DNA of 64,000 bases, from the NCBI GenBank assembly GCA_910578545.1, contig CAJTPT010000006.1:1-64000 (forward strand). Reading direction: 5' to 3'. Both the position numbers and the translations under genes were made by a program. Below the pieces are notes generated by a model, which was not told the origin of the DNA, did not search any database, and saw only the letters and a list, made by a program, of their open reading frames with translations. How positions within the stretch are numbered: position 1 is the stretch's first letter; each line of letters starts with the position of its first letter. Shown piece by piece: positions 6,435 through 15,324 of the stretch. This DNA comes from an uncultured Christensenella sp. (GTDB lineage Bacteria; Bacillota; Clostridia; Christensenellales; Pumilibacteraceae).

Positions 6435-6960
6435 ATGATAAAGAATACACTAAAAAGCATAATACGCGCGGGCGGCGCAACACTCAACAAGAATGGCGCA
6501 ATGGTGGACTTTTGCACGGGCTATCAAGTAAGTCGCCGCGACTGCTACACGCTGAACGCCGAGAACGTAAACGAAATTTTAACGGCGGTAAACGGTTTAT
6601 TAAACGAAATCGATGCGGGCGAATTTGTCGGCATTTGGGTTGATTCTGGGCTTGTTTATATCGACATCTCTGAACGCATTCCGAGATTGTCTGACGCTCT
6701 CCGCCTTGGCATTGAACGCAAGCAAAAATCAATCTTTGATTGGTGCACGCGCCTTTGCTTTTCGTGCGAGGTATAAAGCCGTGTACAATACTATTAGATT
6801 TTACGATAGCAAAGGCATAACGCGCTATCAATCTGCATTTGTCGCCGCTTATGAAAACGCCTACACAAAATTATTAAATCTTGCGCGGCATTTTTACGGC
6901 AATATCACGGGCGCACGCTTGCTTACCAAAACAGAGCAAGCCGAATATATGGAGGGCTGA
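6435..6960 (+). pseudogene. First gene of left operon, split by an apparent frameshift
   Basis: The ORF from 6435 (CGGAGG site) runs to a stop at 6776, but a second frame stays open to 6960. It carries on sensible protein sequence (KAVYNTIRFYDSKGITRYQ to EQAEYMEG) right up to the next gene. The first part ends ALRLGIERKQKSIFDW, which reads naturally into KAVY of the other frame, so a roughly 175-residue protein appears split near 6741-6775. It could be real decay, programmed frameshifting or an assembly error. No function recognised. Confidence 0.6.
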
Positions 6961-6964
6961 ACAG

Positions 6965-7153
6965 ATGGAAAAATTATACACAATAACAAAAGACCGTAAA
7001 CGCTTTTATGTTTGCAAGTATAGCGAAAACTTATTTTCTATTGACCGAATAACAAAATCATTCGGCGGTATGGTTAAAGCGTTCCGCGACTTGCAATCCC
7101 TTGAAAAATGGGCAAAGAAAAACGGCTATAAAAGAGTGAGAAAAACCGCTTGA
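6965..7153 (+). CDS. Small phage protein
   Basis: The product has 62 residues, basic (MEKLYTITKDRKRFYVCKYS, ending KKNGYKRVRKTA). The start lies 4 bases after the previous stop, suggesting coupling. It has no membrane segment. It ends with TGA inside the recurring TGAACAG word. Function unknown. Confidence 0.6.
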   Translation: MEKLYTITKDRKRFYVCKYSENLFSIDRITKSFGGMVKAFRDLQSLEKWAKKNGYKRVRKTA

Positions 7154-7218
7154 ACAGAACAGATCACCGACGGCGGAGCGGTTAAACTAAGCCAAATAAA
7201 AAGCGAGGTAAAAGGATT

Positions 7219-7410
7219 ATGAAATACTTTTACAAGATAGAACTTGAAAACGGTTGCACCGTTTATTATGCAAGCCGTGGAAGATTTGCAAGCGTGTTTA
7301 CGTTATTGCGCTATCTGATCGACGGCATCAACAAATATTCGGCGTGCGACGTTATCGGCGTTAAAGCTGTAAAGCGCCTGCCGACACAAGATTATTTTGA
7401 GATCGACTAA
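7219..7410 (+). CDS. Small phage protein
   Basis: The product has 63 residues starting MKYFYKIELENGCTVYYASR after AAAAGGA. It is a compact, mixed alpha/beta-looking sequence without recognisable motifs. It is part of the left operon; the intergenic DNA on both sides contains GAACAG words. Confidence 0.6.
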   Translation: MKYFYKIELENGCTVYYASRGRFASVFTLLRYLIDGINKYSACDVIGVKAVKRLPTQDYFEID

Positions 7411-7514
7411 AACACAGAGCAACGCCGGGCGCACGGCTCGGCGGTAATGTGGCGGCAACGGTTGCAAGCCCGTTGAACAGTCCGACACTATCGAAAGCGA
7501 GGTATTAAAAAATC

Positions 7515-7811
7515 ATGTATCAATTTACCATAACGCCAAACTATGAAAATTGGACGGCAAACGGATTACTTAAACAGTACGCCGAACAGAACGGAATCGA
7601 GCGCGTATTCACCGATTTCGGCGAACAGCTTTTGCACATCGACGGCGTACTGTACAAGTACGATCACATTAAAAGCATATATGAAAATCCCGTCACAGTG
7701 TATTTAAAAGAATATCAACCGCCGCAACCGCATTACGGCACACCCGGCTGGTATAGACAGCAAATAGAAAAACAATTTCACAAGAATAAAAAAACACCGC
7801 TGAACGGATGA
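7515..7811 (+). CDS. Hypothetical phage protein
   Basis: The 98-residue product begins MYQFTITPNYENWTANGLLK and ends with a proline-rich then basic tail (PPQPHYGTPGWYRQQIEKQF). A GCGAGGT site precedes it. Soluble, unknown function, in the left operon. Confidence 0.6.
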   Translation: MYQFTITPNYENWTANGLLKQYAEQNGIERVFTDFGEQLLHIDGVLYKYDHIKSIYENPVTVYLKEYQPPQPHYGTPGWYRQQIEKQFHKNKKTPLNG

Positions 7812-7924
7812 AGCCTAGGGAACTTGACCGAACAGCGGAACACAGAGGGCTTGCGCCTCCACCCTCTCAAAATATCACAGACGGCGCAGAAAGTCAAATT
7901 ATTTATTTTGGAGGACTAACAAAA

Positions 7925-8680
7925 ATGAAAACTATCAGAACAGCAAAAGAAAGCCGTTTGACTTATACGGCAAACGGAATTAAAGGAAAGAACGGCGAAA
8001 TTATAAGCACTTGGGGCGAACTGTCCTATCTTCCCGCCTACTACGATTTTGACCCCGTACGGTTTGAAATTCGCTTGACCGTAAAAGATTATAAACAACT
8101 GCGCATTATTCCGAACGGTTGCAACGTTCGCAACGATTCCGACGGTATGACGGATTACTACGACAACGAGCACTTAACAATTCCGGCAACGGCGGGCGCG
8201 GAGTTTTTGGCGGCGGCTATCGGATATAAAAAGAATATCGAAGTTAAACGCAAAAAGGGCGAAAAATACGACTATTACAAGCGCGAAGCCGAACGGGCGG
8301 ACAGATACGCCGACGCGCTCCGCCTTGCCGAACAGATAGCAAGCGGCGAGCTTGACAACGGCGCGGAAATCATAGCCGAACGCATACAAGCAGACACAGA
8401 ACAGCAAAAGCGCAAAGAGCTTGAAAGCAATATCGCTTGGGCGTTGGAACTGCTCAAAGAAGGCAACAATGACGAACACACCGTCGAACAGTCGGGCGAT
8501 GTGGTTATATATCGCAAGTGTACACGCTATCAAGTTTTTGACGGAAAGCCGAACGGCTGGGGACGCAATGAAACGCTCGAAACGGTTATAGCAATCAATA
8601 TCAAGACGGGCGAACGCGAACAGGTTACAGACGTAACACTTGCCGAAGCATACGAATTTTACAAGAGGGTTGCGGCGTAA
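7925..8680 (+). CDS. Hypothetical phage protein with charged helical middle
   Basis: The start at 7925 is chosen because GGAGGACTAAC precedes it; a longer frame upstream lacks a site. The 251-residue protein has a beta-rich first third, a long charged helical region (KRKKGEKYDYYKREAERADR to about residue 175) and a C-terminal part with VVIYRKCTRYQVFDGKPNGW. No family recognised. It is one of the two largest proteins of the left operon before the recombinase. Confidence 0.7.
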   Translation: MKTIRTAKESRLTYTANGIKGKNGEIISTWGELSYLPAYYDFDPVRFEIRLTVKDYKQLRIIPNGCNVRNDSDGMTDYYDNEHLTIPATAGAEFLAAAIGYKKNIEVKRKKGEKYDYYKREAERADRYADALRLAEQIASGELDNGAEIIAERIQADTEQQKRKELESNIAWALELLKEGNNDEHTVEQSGDVVIYRKCTRYQVFDGKPNGWGRNETLETVIAINIKTGEREQVTDVTLAEAYEFYKRVAA

Positions 8681-8720
8681 CTGCAGCACCCTACCCTACA
8701 CGGAAAAGGAGAAAAACAAA

Positions 8721-9383
8721 ATGAAATATACGCTTGAACAGTTAAAAGAAAATAACAGAGCATACGCCGAGCAGATAACGCTGGCATTGCTTGAACAGGT
8801 CAACCGCCTTGTAACCGCCGTTGAACAGACAAGAACGGACAAACCGCAACCGCTCGACAATGTAGACTATACAACGGAATGCGGCGAAAGAACAGAACAC
8901 GCCACCATTGACGGGCAAAGCGTAACAAATAACTATAAGTCCACTATCTGCGAACATTGCACGCCCGAACCCGTTATAAAGGACAACGGCGCGGTAACTG
9001 CTTATATTGGTTGTGGAGGTGCTTCCTACGGCTACAACGCCGATAAAATGAAATATAAAGGCACAACTGCGAAAACCTGCAAAATATACGGCGGCGATTA
9101 TTTAAGCGGCTACTTCCCTATTTATTTTGATTGCACGGTATCAAATTTTGAATATGACGCAAGAAGCCGTAAACAATATGCCGAACAGATAAGAGAAAAA
9201 GCGATTGAAAGGCTTGTTGCGTTTGGCTATCCTCGCTCAACAAGTGAAAAATCTTTTGACAGCATAACCGAAGAAGTATACGCAAAAAGATACAACGCCA
9301 TTGACGAATACTCCCCCATTATCTGCCATGCGCACGAAAGCCTTTACGGTTGCGGTATGATTGACGATATTATAACCGCTTGA
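8721..9383 (+). CDS. Hypothetical phage protein
   Basis: The 220-residue product starts at 8721 after AAAAGGAGA. It has an N-terminal helical region (LEQLKENNRAYAEQITLALL), then several Cys/His pairs (TICEHCTPE, IGCGGASYGY, KTCKIYGG, ICHAHESLYGCG) that could bind metal. No family recognised. It ends in TGAACAG followed by a GC-rich spacer. Confidence 0.7.
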   Translation: MKYTLEQLKENNRAYAEQITLALLEQVNRLVTAVEQTRTDKPQPLDNVDYTTECGERTEHATIDGQSVTNNYKSTICEHCTPEPVIKDNGAVTAYIGCGGASYGYNADKMKYKGTTAKTCKIYGGDYLSGYFPIYFDCTVSNFEYDARSRKQYAEQIREKAIERLVAFGYPRSTSEKSFDSITEEVYAKRYNAIDEYSPIICHAHESLYGCGMIDDIITA

Positions 9384-9465
9384 ACAGTCGAAACGGCGTA
9401 CTTTGCGCCGTCCGTAAGGGTTTGCCGCCTTGCGCTGATGATGACAGGCAAAAGGACAAAGCAAA

Positions 9466-9726
9466 ATGGAATTAAAATTTGAAGTAAAGCGCAAGCGCGG
9501 AAGCGTCACGCAAGGCGAAGCAACTGTTTTATTAAACGGGCAAGAAGTTATAACTTTTGCCGACAACATAACATTAACTACGGAAAACAGGGGCGCGGAA
9601 TATGGCGATCTTATAGGCGATTGGCAATCATGCAAGCCTGATAGCGATTTTATAAAAGGCGTGCTATTCCCGTTTTATACAAACGCAGAAAAGATTAAAA
9701 CACGAATTTTGCAAATAATCGGCTGA
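9466..9726 (+). CDS. Small phage protein
   Basis: The product has 86 residues starting MELKFEVKRKRGSVTQGEAT, beta-rich at the N-terminus with a repeating hydrophobic pattern. No motif recognised. Preceded by AAAAGGACAAA, which serves as a weak ribosome-binding site. Confidence 0.55.
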   Translation: MELKFEVKRKRGSVTQGEATVLLNGQEVITFADNITLTTENRGAEYGDLIGDWQSCKPDSDFIKGVLFPFYTNAEKIKTRILQIIG

Positions 9727-9788
9727 ACAGAAGAACAGCGGCTGACCTATCGGCTTTTCGAGGAAACAAAACATGGAGCAAAACGGAA

Positions 9789-10121
9789 ATGAAAATTAGA
9801 GCATATACGGGTTACTGCGAAAGAAGTAACACACATTACTACACAGACTTTGAAATCGTGGATAAACTGCCCGAATTGGGCGAAGTCGTTTACGGCGATT
9901 CTGATAACTGCACACGCATAGATTACGGCGAACGCGAACGGGTTACAAATGTTTGCAAAGCATGGCTTGATTGCGAGCAAGGCAACGACGAAGTTTACGA
10001 CTACGATTATTACGAAATTCAAACACAGCTTGAAGAATATGACGAGCAATCCGGCAGATACGAAGTCACCGACAAGTCATATAGCACTTATCACTACGCG
10101 ATCAAGCGCGTAGAAGAATAA
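9789..10121 (+). CDS. Small acidic phage protein
   Basis: The 110-residue product is rich in D, E and Y (GNDEVYDYDYYEIQTQLEEY), strongly acidic, with a short beta-like start MKIRAYTGYCERSNTHYYTD. An upstream ATG at 9773 opens only a nine-codon reading frame that overlaps this start. Acidic small proteins of this type in phages may mimic DNA, but nothing here proves it. Confidence 0.6.
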   Translation: MKIRAYTGYCERSNTHYYTDFEIVDKLPELGEVVYGDSDNCTRIDYGERERVTNVCKAWLDCEQGNDEVYDYDYYEIQTQLEEYDEQSGRYEVTDKSYSTYHYAIKRVEE

Positions 10122-10163
10122 AACGACAGCACGGAAAGACGGCAAAGTGAGGATAACAAAACT

Positions 10164-10352
10164 ATGAACAGCGCAATGAAAAAATACTTACAACAAGGCG
10201 GCAACCTTGATTATCTACTTGCTTTATGCTTTGAAACTTTGGCGCATTGGCAAGAAGAAGAACAAAAAAGACATTCCGATGTAAACATTTTTAATATCGA
10301 ATATTTCAAAGGTTTTATCGACTATATCAAACAAAACAAGGAGAAAAATTGA
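10164..10352 (+). CDS. Small phage protein
   Basis: The product has 62 residues with a good GAGGAT site. It contains LDYLLALCFETLAHWQEEEQ, a helix, and FKGFIDYIKQNKEKN. It ends one base before the next start codon. Function unknown. Confidence 0.6.
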   Translation: MNSAMKKYLQQGGNLDYLLALCFETLAHWQEEEQKRHSDVNIFNIEYFKGFIDYIKQNKEKN

Positions 10353-10353
10353 A

Positions 10354-10563
10354 ATGACCCGCGAATATTTTAACAACCGTTACGCTAAACGGTGCGAAAA
10401 AATCAAAGAATACGCAACCGCCGGAAAACTTACCGACGCTCAACGAATTTGGGGGCGCATCTGCGAGCTTTGCGAGATTGCGCAGGAACTCGGAACACTC
10501 AACAGACAAGAATACTCGGCACATATTAAACAAGCCGAAGATTGCTTTTATAACAGTCTGTAA
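10354..10563 (+). CDS. Small phage protein
   Basis: The product has 69 residues with an AAGGAG site overlapping the previous gene's end. It is all-helical in appearance (FNNRYAKRCEKIKEYATAGK). The following 110 bases hold no gene but four GAACAG words. Confidence 0.6.
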   Translation: MTREYFNNRYAKRCEKIKEYATAGKLTDAQRIWGRICELCEIAQELGTLNRQEYSAHIKQAEDCFYNSL

Positions 10564-10673
10564 GCCGCATAGAACAGCCGTACAGCCACTAAATACGGCA
10601 GAACAGCCGAACACTCATAGAACAGAAACAAGCCCACAAAGGACAAACAAAACGATTTAAGGAGATATATTTT

Positions 10674-10859
10674 ATGGAATTGACTTTACAAGCAATAGAA
10701 CAGCAACTGAACGACGGAATAGAAAGAACACCCGAAGAACACAAAAAATGCCTTGAATGGTTAGCGGAATTTTGCACAGCAAATCAAATTTCGCTTAAAG
10801 AATTAAATGAACTATGTTGGGATGACAGTGATTGGGTATTCTCTCAAATATTCGGCTAA
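10674..10859 (+). CDS. Small acidic phage protein
   Basis: The product has 61 residues after AAGGAGATA, helical and acidic (MELTLQAIEQQLNDGIERTP, ending CWDDSDWVFSQIFG). No family recognised. Confidence 0.6.
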   Translation: MELTLQAIEQQLNDGIERTPEEHKKCLEWLAEFCTANQISLKELNELCWDDSDWVFSQIFG

Positions 10860-10915
10860 CTGCCCTATCCGCTTGAACTATCTGCGGAAATTTGATAAAA
10901 TAGGAGATGAATTTT

Positions 10916-11224
10916 ATGAAGCAACTTAAATGGTATTTTAAGAACGAAACGGCACAGAAACTTTACGATATTATATATGAAGATGAAAAACTTATTGCCG
11001 TGCGTAATGTTGAAAGCGGGAAATACTCTTATGGTATGCGTAATTGCTTTGGTACGCTTTGCGGCTTCCCCGTAGGACAATCGTGCTTGACGCCAAACGA
11101 AGTTATAAAGAACTTAACTGCCGATCTTGCAAGAAGTCAAAAAAATTGGGGCGAAACTGACCTTGATTTTGTTGTCAAAGAAAGGCAGGCAAAAAACGAA
11201 ATTATCAAACGCTTAAATGCATAA
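10916..11224 (+). CDS. Hypothetical phage protein
   Basis: The start at 10916 is taken because AGGAGATGAATTTT ends right before this ATG; an ATG at 10907 lies too close to the site. The product has about 102 residues, starting MKQLKWYFKNETAQKLYDII. The sequence KLIAVRNVESGKYSYGMRN suggests a small beta domain followed by helices. Function unknown. Confidence 0.6.
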   Translation: MKQLKWYFKNETAQKLYDIIYEDEKLIAVRNVESGKYSYGMRNCFGTLCGFPVGQSCLTPNEVIKNLTADLARSQKNWGETDLDFVVKERQAKNEIIKRLNA

Positions 11225-11236
11225 AGGAGAATAGTT

Positions 11237-11740
11237 ATGAGAAACATGTCGTTTCGTGGAAAATGTGTAGACGACAACGATTGGGTTAATGGGTATTATA
11301 CTGAATTGCCTGTTGGTAGTTTGGGTGCAACCATTTTTGCAAATACCGATGAGGTTATTACTGAAGATACCGATTCGTTTATTATTGCAATCACGACAAG
11401 ACAATATAGTAGTCTATCCCCTGCCAATCCATTGGAAGTCGTTGAATCTGAATTGATAAAAGTAATCCCTGAAACTATTGGACAGTTCACGGGTTTGCTT
11501 GACAAGAACGGCAACAAAATCTTTGAGGATGATATAATCAAAACAAAGTTTTATGGTAAAGATACGGGAAACGGTGTAAATTTCAATGATTATGACTATT
11601 TTAGAGTCGTATATCACGAAGCAAGTTTTTGTATAGAAAACGCAACTCGTCGATTTGTCATAACTTCCGAATCTGCCAAACGATTTGAGATTATCGGCAA
11701 CATCTATGACAACCCCGAACTATTAAAGGAGAACAACTGA
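11237..11740 (+). CDS. YopX-family phage protein
   Basis: The 167-residue product starts MRNMSFRGKCVDDNDWVNGY and contains IGQFTGLLDKNGNKIFEDDI, then ends EIIGNIYDNPELL. These are the hallmarks of the YopX family (phage-type proteins of unknown function). Paralogues occur in this window at 43447 and 60331, with a short C-terminal-type copy at 55050. AAAGGAGAA site; stop overlaps the next ATG. Confidence 0.85.
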   Translation: MRNMSFRGKCVDDNDWVNGYYTELPVGSLGATIFANTDEVITEDTDSFIIAITTRQYSSLSPANPLEVVESELIKVIPETIGQFTGLLDKNGNKIFEDDIIKTKFYGKDTGNGVNFNDYDYFRVVYHEASFCIENATRRFVITSESAKRFEIIGNIYDNPELLKENN

Positions 11741-12081
11741 TGACACTACCCCAACTCACCGAAATAGTTAAGACAGCCGATAAAAAGGCAATTACAAAGC
11801 AGTTAAAGAAACACGGATACATCTTTTGTAATAAAGACAAAAAGCTCGGCAAGCTCAGTATTGTCGACTTATTCAATGGCGATGAACAACAGTTGGAAGA
11901 TGTTATCGACAACGCGCATATGTACGTTTATGACGGTTGCATTACGCGCAATGTCAAAGGCTATGAACAATACGAATTTATCACTATTACAGTGTGCAAA
12001 ATTTGTCCGTCAACCGACCCATTTGACAATGAAGAAACGGCAATACAAACCGAAATGCTCATTTGGGCAAAGGAGATATAA
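11740..12081 (+). CDS. Hypothetical phage protein
   Basis: The 113-residue product overlaps the YopX gene by one base (TGATG arrangement), so translation is coupled. It begins MTLPQLTEIVKTADKKAITK and contains two cysteines in CKICPSTDP. No family recognised. Confidence 0.65.
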   Translation: MTLPQLTEIVKTADKKAITKQLKKHGYIFCNKDKKLGKLSIVDLFNGDEQQLEDVIDNAHMYVYDGCITRNVKGYEQYEFITITVCKICPSTDPFDNEETAIQTEMLIWAKEI

Positions 12082-12083
12082 TT

Positions 12084-12200
12084 ATGGCGTCTTACAAATG
12101 TTCCAATTGCCCCTACGCACAGAGAACATCTAGCTTATTTACATGCTACTGCACCTATTGGCGCAAGGTTGTTTATTTAACAAGCGGATGCAACCGATAA
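12084..12200 (+). CDS. 38-residue Cys-rich miniprotein
   Basis: The short frame starts with AAAGGAGATATAATT in front. The product MASYKCSNCPYAQRTSS, then CYCTYW, then SGCNR has five cysteines in CxxC-like spacing, suggesting zinc binding. It fits tightly between its neighbours (2 bases after the previous stop, 13 before the integrase), which supports its being real. Confidence 0.65.
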   Translation: MASYKCSNCPYAQRTSSLFTCYCTYWRKVVYLTSGCNR

Positions 12201-12213
12201 GGAGAAATCACTA

Positions 12214-13116
12214 ATGACCGCATACGAAAAATTCAACGAAATAAAAATGGCGTACCTATCCTCTTTGCAGACAATATCGAAAAGTACAGCCACATACGAT
12301 AAATACTCAGCCGTCATAAATGACTTTGCACAATGGCTTGAACAGAACAATGGCGAAACATCTGATATTACACCAATAATGATACTTAACTACTCAAGAG
12401 CAGTTAAAGATCGTGGCATATGCAACAACACGCTTCGGCACTACCTTATAATCTTGCGTTCGTTTTTTACTTGGTGCGTAAATCATAAATTCTACACAGA
12501 ACAGCCTGTGCTTGAGGAAGATATTCCGAAGCAAGAACGAATCGAATACAACCTGCTGACTGAAGAACAAATTCAAACAATATTGGATGGCAAGCTTCCA
12601 CCCTATATAAAGCAACCACTTCGAGATCGAGCTCTTATAGTTTTGCTTATAGAAAGCGGATTGCGTGTCAGTGAACTCACCCACTTACAGATTAAAGACC
12701 TAGACTTCGATGCTGGAACTATCTATGTTCACACTTCCGCAAAGGGCGATAAAACGCGCCATACGACACTTCCCGCACGTTCCAGGGAATTTATATCAGA
12801 ATACCTTTACAGGCGCTACAGCGGTTATTCTTGGGACGAGAATGCACTTTTATTCGCAAATGATGGTGGAGAGCCGTATACACGCCAAAATATTACAAAG
12901 ATTGTGCGTGGATATATTCACGGACTATTTAATCGAAATGATATAGGCGCACACGATTTACGACACGCTTTTGCCTCACTGCTATTAACGCGAGGCGCTA
13001 AACTCGAACAGATACAACAAGTTCTTGGTCATTCGAGCTATGCTACAACCGTTATTTACGCAAACCACCTGTGTCCGAAACGGGTCGGCCAAGACTTAAA
13101 TAAATTGTTTATATAA
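12214..13116 (+). CDS. XerC/D-like tyrosine recombinase (integrase)
   Basis: The 300-residue protein has a SAM-like N-terminal DNA-binding domain (about residues 10-105) and a catalytic domain with the full set of residues: R151 (SGLRVSEL), K177 (SAKGDK), H247 and R250 (HDLRHAFAS), H273 (LGHSSYATT) and nucleophile Y282. It would cut and join att sites through a 3'-phosphotyrosine. Length and motif order match XerC/D-type phage integrases. It ends the left operon, with AAGGAG in front and a terminator behind, so it is co-expressed with the small genes before it. Candidate core and arm sites lie at 5379 and 5730. Confidence 0.95.
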   Translation: MTAYEKFNEIKMAYLSSLQTISKSTATYDKYSAVINDFAQWLEQNNGETSDITPIMILNYSRAVKDRGICNNTLRHYLIILRSFFTWCVNHKFYTEQPVLEEDIPKQERIEYNLLTEEQIQTILDGKLPPYIKQPLRDRALIVLLIESGLRVSELTHLQIKDLDFDAGTIYVHTSAKGDKTRHTTLPARSREFISEYLYRRYSGYSWDENALLFANDGGEPYTRQNITKIVRGYIHGLFNRNDIGAHDLRHAFASLLLTRGAKLEQIQQVLGHSSYATTVIYANHLCPKRVGQDLNKLFI

Positions 13117-13132
13117 GACTATAAACCCTTCC

Positions 13133-13166
13133 TATCATATACTGTAGAAAGGGTTTTGCTTTTTTT
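13133..13166 (+). terminator. Intrinsic terminator after the integrase
   Basis: AAACCCTT (13133-13140) pairs with AAGGGTTT (13149-13156), followed by a run of seven T. It separates the plus-strand left operon from the convergent late operon. Confidence 0.85.
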
Positions 13167-13268
13167 AAATCTTAATAAACTGCAGTAAAACAACACATAT
13201 CTATATTGGGTATTACATATTTACTGTGTATGGGTTATATCGTTGAAAAAGTTTTTCGTTTTATCCTC

Positions 13269-14984
13269 CTAATTGAATGTAAAATAATATAATGTGCTTT
13301 GGTATCGACGCGAGTTTGAAGATGGACTTACGTTATTATTATAAATTACAACAGCAGTATTAGAGTCAACAACAGAAGCGGCTATATTTGGAGCAGTTGC
13401 ACTTCCGACAGTAATCAATAATGTTCCACCAATATAATCTGGACTTGCAGTAAATCCAAGCCTTTCAAGGTTAATAGTGCTGCCTATTAAAAATGTTGAT
13501 TCAATAACGCCTGTTTTATCTTTACTTGTAATATGCGCCAACCTATGCGGCGGATTTGCAGGCGAATACGGCACAGCGCCATTGACATATACCTTTGTAC
13601 CGTCAGTATGGAATATCCATTTAGCAAGTTGCCTATCATATATCCCTCGATTCACACCGGAGCTACCGATACCGAAATAAATCATATTGCCTGTATCTGT
13701 CCGTTCTGCATAGTAATATGTGTCACCGGATGGTCTACTAATTGTAAACGACTGAAAACCACCCCTATACACACCCTCATTCGTTCCAAAAGGATAAGGG
13801 GCGTTGTGAAACTGCAAAAATTCCCCATAGCAATAACGCGGCAAGTCATTCTCAAGTTCAGCAGTTGAATAAATACTTACGAATATCCAAGCCTGGGAAC
13901 CGGGGTTAGTCTCTCCTATAAATAACCTATGCTCATTTTTTGCTTCAGGATATAAAGTACACAAATGTTTGATATATGCTTGTATAAACTCATCTCTTGT
14001 GTTAGATGTGGACATACCGATTGTTGACCTATCAATATATGGAACCAATACAACACTGCCCCTATAACCGTTAGTGCCATTATTAGACGGGTACATGAAG
14101 GGCACACTAAGCGGGCCCGTCATTTCCCCTCCAGTCTTTGGCACGGCGTCCACATCGTTAGCAGTGAGAGTAACCACGCCTGTTTTGCCGTTGACGCTCA
14201 AAACATTTCCTTTACCAATTTGTTCGACAAGTTCTGCTGTAATCCCGCTGTTGATTGCGTTTACTTGCGCTTGTGTAAGCGAAGTATTGTTAACTATGTA
14301 TTGGAAAGCCCACTGCCCGTTTGGATATGTACCGCCTTGATAGGAATATCGAGTCGTAGGATAGCTGCCGTCCACTCCTTTCGACTGTGATTCATCCGCC
14401 AACACGATTGCGTAGTCGTTTTGTGTTGGAATGCGTGGTTGTCCGCCACTATAAAATGTTGTGGCACTTAATAATGCGGCTCTTGTAGGAAATGCCTCGT
14501 CGCCAACGGCTGTAGGCGTGATATAAAATGCCGCAAAAGCATTTATTGACGAATTAACAAAAGCTTTGTCGGCGAGCTGATTATCGGACGAGGCAGTTGA
14601 AGGAATTTTATCGTTTATATCTGCGAACTGTTCTACAATGTTTTCGCCGTTGCCATCGTTTTGAGCGTTTATCGCATTTCCTACTATCATTTCCGGATAT
14701 GTACCGTTGGGAATAACGGCACTTCCGTCATAGTTCTCAACCATCCAAACTTCTTGCCACCCTTGCGATACAAAAGGCTCAACGCCTTGATTTTGCTTTT
14801 TAGCAAGCAAGGTTACGCCACTACCGCCAGTGGAAACATAGCGAACCTTGTTAAGTTTTTTATATTGCGTAGTTGCGTTCCACTCACCCATAGGGACTTC
14901 AGAAACAATACCCAAATCCTTCGTTTGGGAAGTGGATTGCGCAACTGTTTGTCTTGCTTTTACTTTTACATTTTGAAATGCCAT
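13269..14984 (-). CDS. Tail fibre / receptor-binding tail protein
   Basis: The 571-residue product is the last gene of the late operon. The N-terminal third has WNATTQYKKLNKVRY, a tail-attachment style segment. Around residue 262-276 is VNGKTGVVTLTANDV, a motif common in phage fibres and found before variable tips, followed by VPKTGGEMTGPLSV. The C-terminal half, rich in aromatics, G, S and N, is the likely host-recognition tip. It ends convergent with the integrase. Function is inferred from position and motif; the receptor is unknown. Confidence 0.8.
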   Translation of the reverse strand: MAFQNVKVKARQTVAQSTSQTKDLGIVSEVPMGEWNATTQYKKLNKVRYVSTGGSGVTLLAKKQNQGVEPFVSQGWQEVWMVENYDGSAVIPNGTYPEMIVGNAINAQNDGNGENIVEQFADINDKIPSTASSDNQLADKAFVNSSINAFAAFYITPTAVGDEAFPTRAALLSATTFYSGGQPRIPTQNDYAIVLADESQSKGVDGSYPTTRYSYQGGTYPNGQWAFQYIVNNTSLTQAQVNAINSGITAELVEQIGKGNVLSVNGKTGVVTLTANDVDAVPKTGGEMTGPLSVPFMYPSNNGTNGYRGSVVLVPYIDRSTIGMSTSNTRDEFIQAYIKHLCTLYPEAKNEHRLFIGETNPGSQAWIFVSIYSTAELENDLPRYCYGEFLQFHNAPYPFGTNEGVYRGGFQSFTISRPSGDTYYYAERTDTGNMIYFGIGSSGVNRGIYDRQLAKWIFHTDGTKVYVNGAVPYSPANPPHRLAHITSKDKTGVIESTFLIGSTINLERLGFTASPDYIGGTLLITVGSATAPNIAASVVDSNTAVVIYNNNVSPSSNSRRYQSTLYYFTFN

Positions 14985-14994
14985 ATTCTTCTCC

Positions 14995-15324
14995 TTATAT
15001 CGTCCATTCGCCGTCTTGCATTACAATGCCATTAGATAAGGACTGATAATACCAAACGCTGACGGTGGATTGTTGTAGTGTTGCGGTCTGTAAATAACTT
15101 TGCATTTTGGGGCTGTACGGAAGTTCAGTCGCTTCAATATCCGGATTGAAAATATCGGGCAAGAACTTCACTTTAATCGTTTTATCTTGTGTGTTAGGGC
15201 TATCCCATACAACCGCCTTTTTGACCTTGATTGCCGACTTGACAAGCGGGTGATTTTCTATCATTTCGTCCACTATGCCTTTAAGCATTTGCTTAAACTG
15301 ACTTGCTTCACTGTATGTATTCAT
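14995..15324 (-). CDS. Small tail protein
   Basis: The 109-residue product lies between the tail hub and tail fibre and overlaps the hub gene by 4 bases. It begins MNTYSEASQFKQMLKGIVDE and has a beta-rich middle. No family recognised. Position suggests a baseplate or fibre-linking part. Confidence 0.65.
   Translation of the reverse strand: MNTYSEASQFKQMLKGIVDEMIENHPLVKSAIKVKKAVVWDSPNTQDKTIKVKFLPDIFNPDIEATELPYSPKMQSYLQTATLQQSTVSVWYYQSLSNGIVMQDGEWTI

Noticed and set aside
5400..13116. CRISPR array
   Set aside because: The repeats seen are single pairs or short words without regular spacer units.
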